Shown: piece by piece, positions 1-7,543 of the stretch
Layout of the letters: the number at the start of each line of letters is the position of its first letter
How positions within the stretch are numbered: position 1 is the first letter of the stretch
Assembly: GCA_023424585.1 (NCBI GenBank)
Contig: JAFADT010000997.1
Coordinates: 1-7,543 of the forward strand
Source: Pseudomonadota bacterium
Lineage (GTDB): Bacteria > Myxococcota > Myxococcia > Myxococcales > Myxococcaceae
DNA: 7,543 nucleotides
Reading direction: 5' to 3'
The notes under the pieces: model-generated
Seen by the model: the letters and a program-made list of their open reading frames with translations, nothing else
Told to the model about the DNA's origin: nothing
Databases searched by the model: none
Made by a program: the position numbers and the translations under genes

Positions 1-497
1 AGCGAACCCAGGTCGCGGTGCTGCCTCGCCAGCGGCGCCCGGCGCAGGTGCCGCGCGGCACCGCCTCGTCGCAGCCGACGCGAACACTCGAAGCACAGCT
101 CGCGGGCCTCGCGCCGCAGGAGGCGGAGCGGGAGCTGATGGAGGTGCTCCAGGCCGAAGCGGCGCGGGTGCTCGCGCTGTCGCCGGGCCAGGCCGCGCCC
201 ACGGACCAGAGCCTCTTCGAGCTGGGCCTGGATTCGCTGATGGCGCTCGAGCTGCGCAACCACCTCCAGGCCCGCGCCGGCAAGCCGCTCTCCTCCACCC
301 TGCTCTTCGATCACCCGTCCCTCGACGAGCTGATGACCCACTTGAAGGAGCGGCTCCTCACGCCGGAGCCCAGGGCCGCTCCTCCGCCGGCTTCGAGAGC
401 CCCTGCCGCGCCGCGAGAGGACGTCACGCGGCTCTCCGAGGCGGAGTTGGAGGCCGTCCTCCTCAAGAAGCTCGCGTCGCTGGAGCGAAAGAGATGA
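1..497 (+). CDS. Type I PKS, C-terminal fragment (ACP and C-terminal docking tail); 5' end outside window
   Basis: The reading frame is open from base 3 with no stop before TGA at 495-497, so the gene continues upstream of the window. An ACP domain spans about 130-350. Its phosphopantetheine attachment motif is [13 protein letters not shown], and the Ser codon TCG is at 234-236. This residue would carry the growing chain as a thioester in the cytoplasm. The few residues before the ACP (RTQVAVLP) faintly resemble the end of a ketoreductase domain, but the usual following DW is absent, so that is a weak guess. After a Pro/Ala-rich linker, the last 21 residues (432-494) form a short acidic-to-basic helix starting [14 protein letters not shown]. 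It resembles the C-terminal docking elements of myxobacterial and cyanobacterial PKSs, and its likely partner is the N-terminal helix of the next gene. The gene's stop overlaps an ATG (ATGA, 494-497). PKS identity is firm; the upstream module content is unknown. Confidence 0.93.
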   Translation, partial: RTQVAVLPRQRRPAQVPRGTASSQPTRTLEAQLAGLAPQEAERELMEVLQAEAARVLALSPGQAAPTDQSLFELGLDSLMALELRNHLQARAGKPLSSTLLFDHPSLDELMTHLKERLLTPEPRAAPPPASRAPAAPREDVTRLSEAELEAVLLKKLASLERKR

Positions 498-504
498 GTC
501 GTCC

Positions 505-508
<4 letters not shown>
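494..508 (+). promoter_or_regulatory. Translational coupling junction with a four-codon mini-frame
   Basis: ATG at 494-496 overlaps the upstream stop as ATGA. It has GGAG at 482-485, eight bases upstream, which is good Shine-Dalgarno spacing. The frame it opens reads M-S-R-P and stops at TGA 506-508, which overlaps the GTG start (505-507) of the next PKS gene as GTGA. The GTG itself has no convincing Shine-Dalgarno at normal distance. Its translation probably depends on ribosomes that terminate nearby and reinitiate. This is inferred from sequence layout only. Confidence 0.5.
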
Positions 509-6489
<5,981 letters not shown>

Positions 6490-6514
6490 CGCGAGCCCCG
6501 GGACGAATGAGGTC

Positions 6515-6519
6515 GGAGG
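6515..6519 (+). promoter_or_regulatory. Shine-Dalgarno sequence before the third PKS gene
   Basis: GGAGG at 6515-6519 (GGAGGA if extended to 6520) lies just before ATG 6522. The spacing is tight, three bases if only GGAG at 6515-6518 pairs. No in-frame start codon lies 5-9 bases downstream of it. It is still the best ribosome site in the gap and favours ATG 6522 over the in-frame ATG at 6507, whose upstream sequence offers only GGGA. Confidence 0.45.
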
Positions 6520-6521
6520 AC

Positions 6522-7543
<1,022 letters not shown>

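Noticed and set aside
18..60. GTG at 18 as a true start of the first gene
   Set aside because: The frame is already open upstream to the window edge, and an ACP plus docking tail alone would be an unusual stand-alone gene here. The preceding residues also look like the end of another PKS domain.
6490..6521. Terminator or promoter between the second and third PKS genes
   Set aside because: The gap is only 32 bp, with no clear hairpin plus T-run and no promoter-like boxes. Co-transcription is simpler.

Overview
The window is an internal slice of a type I modular polyketide synthase (PKS) gene cluster. All genes lie on the + strand and almost every base is coding. The DNA is very GC-rich, with G or C at most third codon positions. 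The C-methyltransferase block, the docking tails and the general KS/AT style look most like myxobacterial (Myxococcota) assembly lines. This taxonomic call rests on resemblance only, and no species can be named.

Layout: (1) Positions 1-497 hold the 3' end of a PKS gene, encoding an acyl carrier protein (ACP) and a C-terminal docking tail. (2) Positions 505-6489 hold a complete single-module PKS of 1994 residues with the order N-docking, KS, AT, C-methyltransferase, KR, ACP, C-docking. It has no DH or ER. (3) From 6522 to the window end is the 5' part of a third PKS gene, encoding an N-docking helix and most of a KS. Gaps between genes are 7 bp and 32 bp, so this looks like one operon. No promoter, terminator, RNA gene, mobile element or CRISPR array is visible, and no stretch over 300 bases lacks a gene.

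How it works together: the chain on the first protein's ACP is probably handed to the KS of the second, extended with malonyl-CoA (AT with GHSVG and HAFH motifs), methylated at the alpha carbon by the C-MT, and passed to the third protein's KS. The C-terminal tails of proteins 1 and 2 resemble each other, as do the N-terminal helices of proteins 2 and 3, which fits head-to-tail docking in gene order.

Main point for a second look: the KR of the complete module keeps its NADPH loop, Lys and Asn, but has Ala at the catalytic Ser position and His at the catalytic Tyr position. The module may therefore leave an alpha-methyl beta-keto group. A second oddity is the start of the middle gene, where a well-placed Shine-Dalgarno and ATG open a four-codon frame that ends on the presumed GTG start. 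I see no wholly new system here; the rest is ordinary modular PKS.
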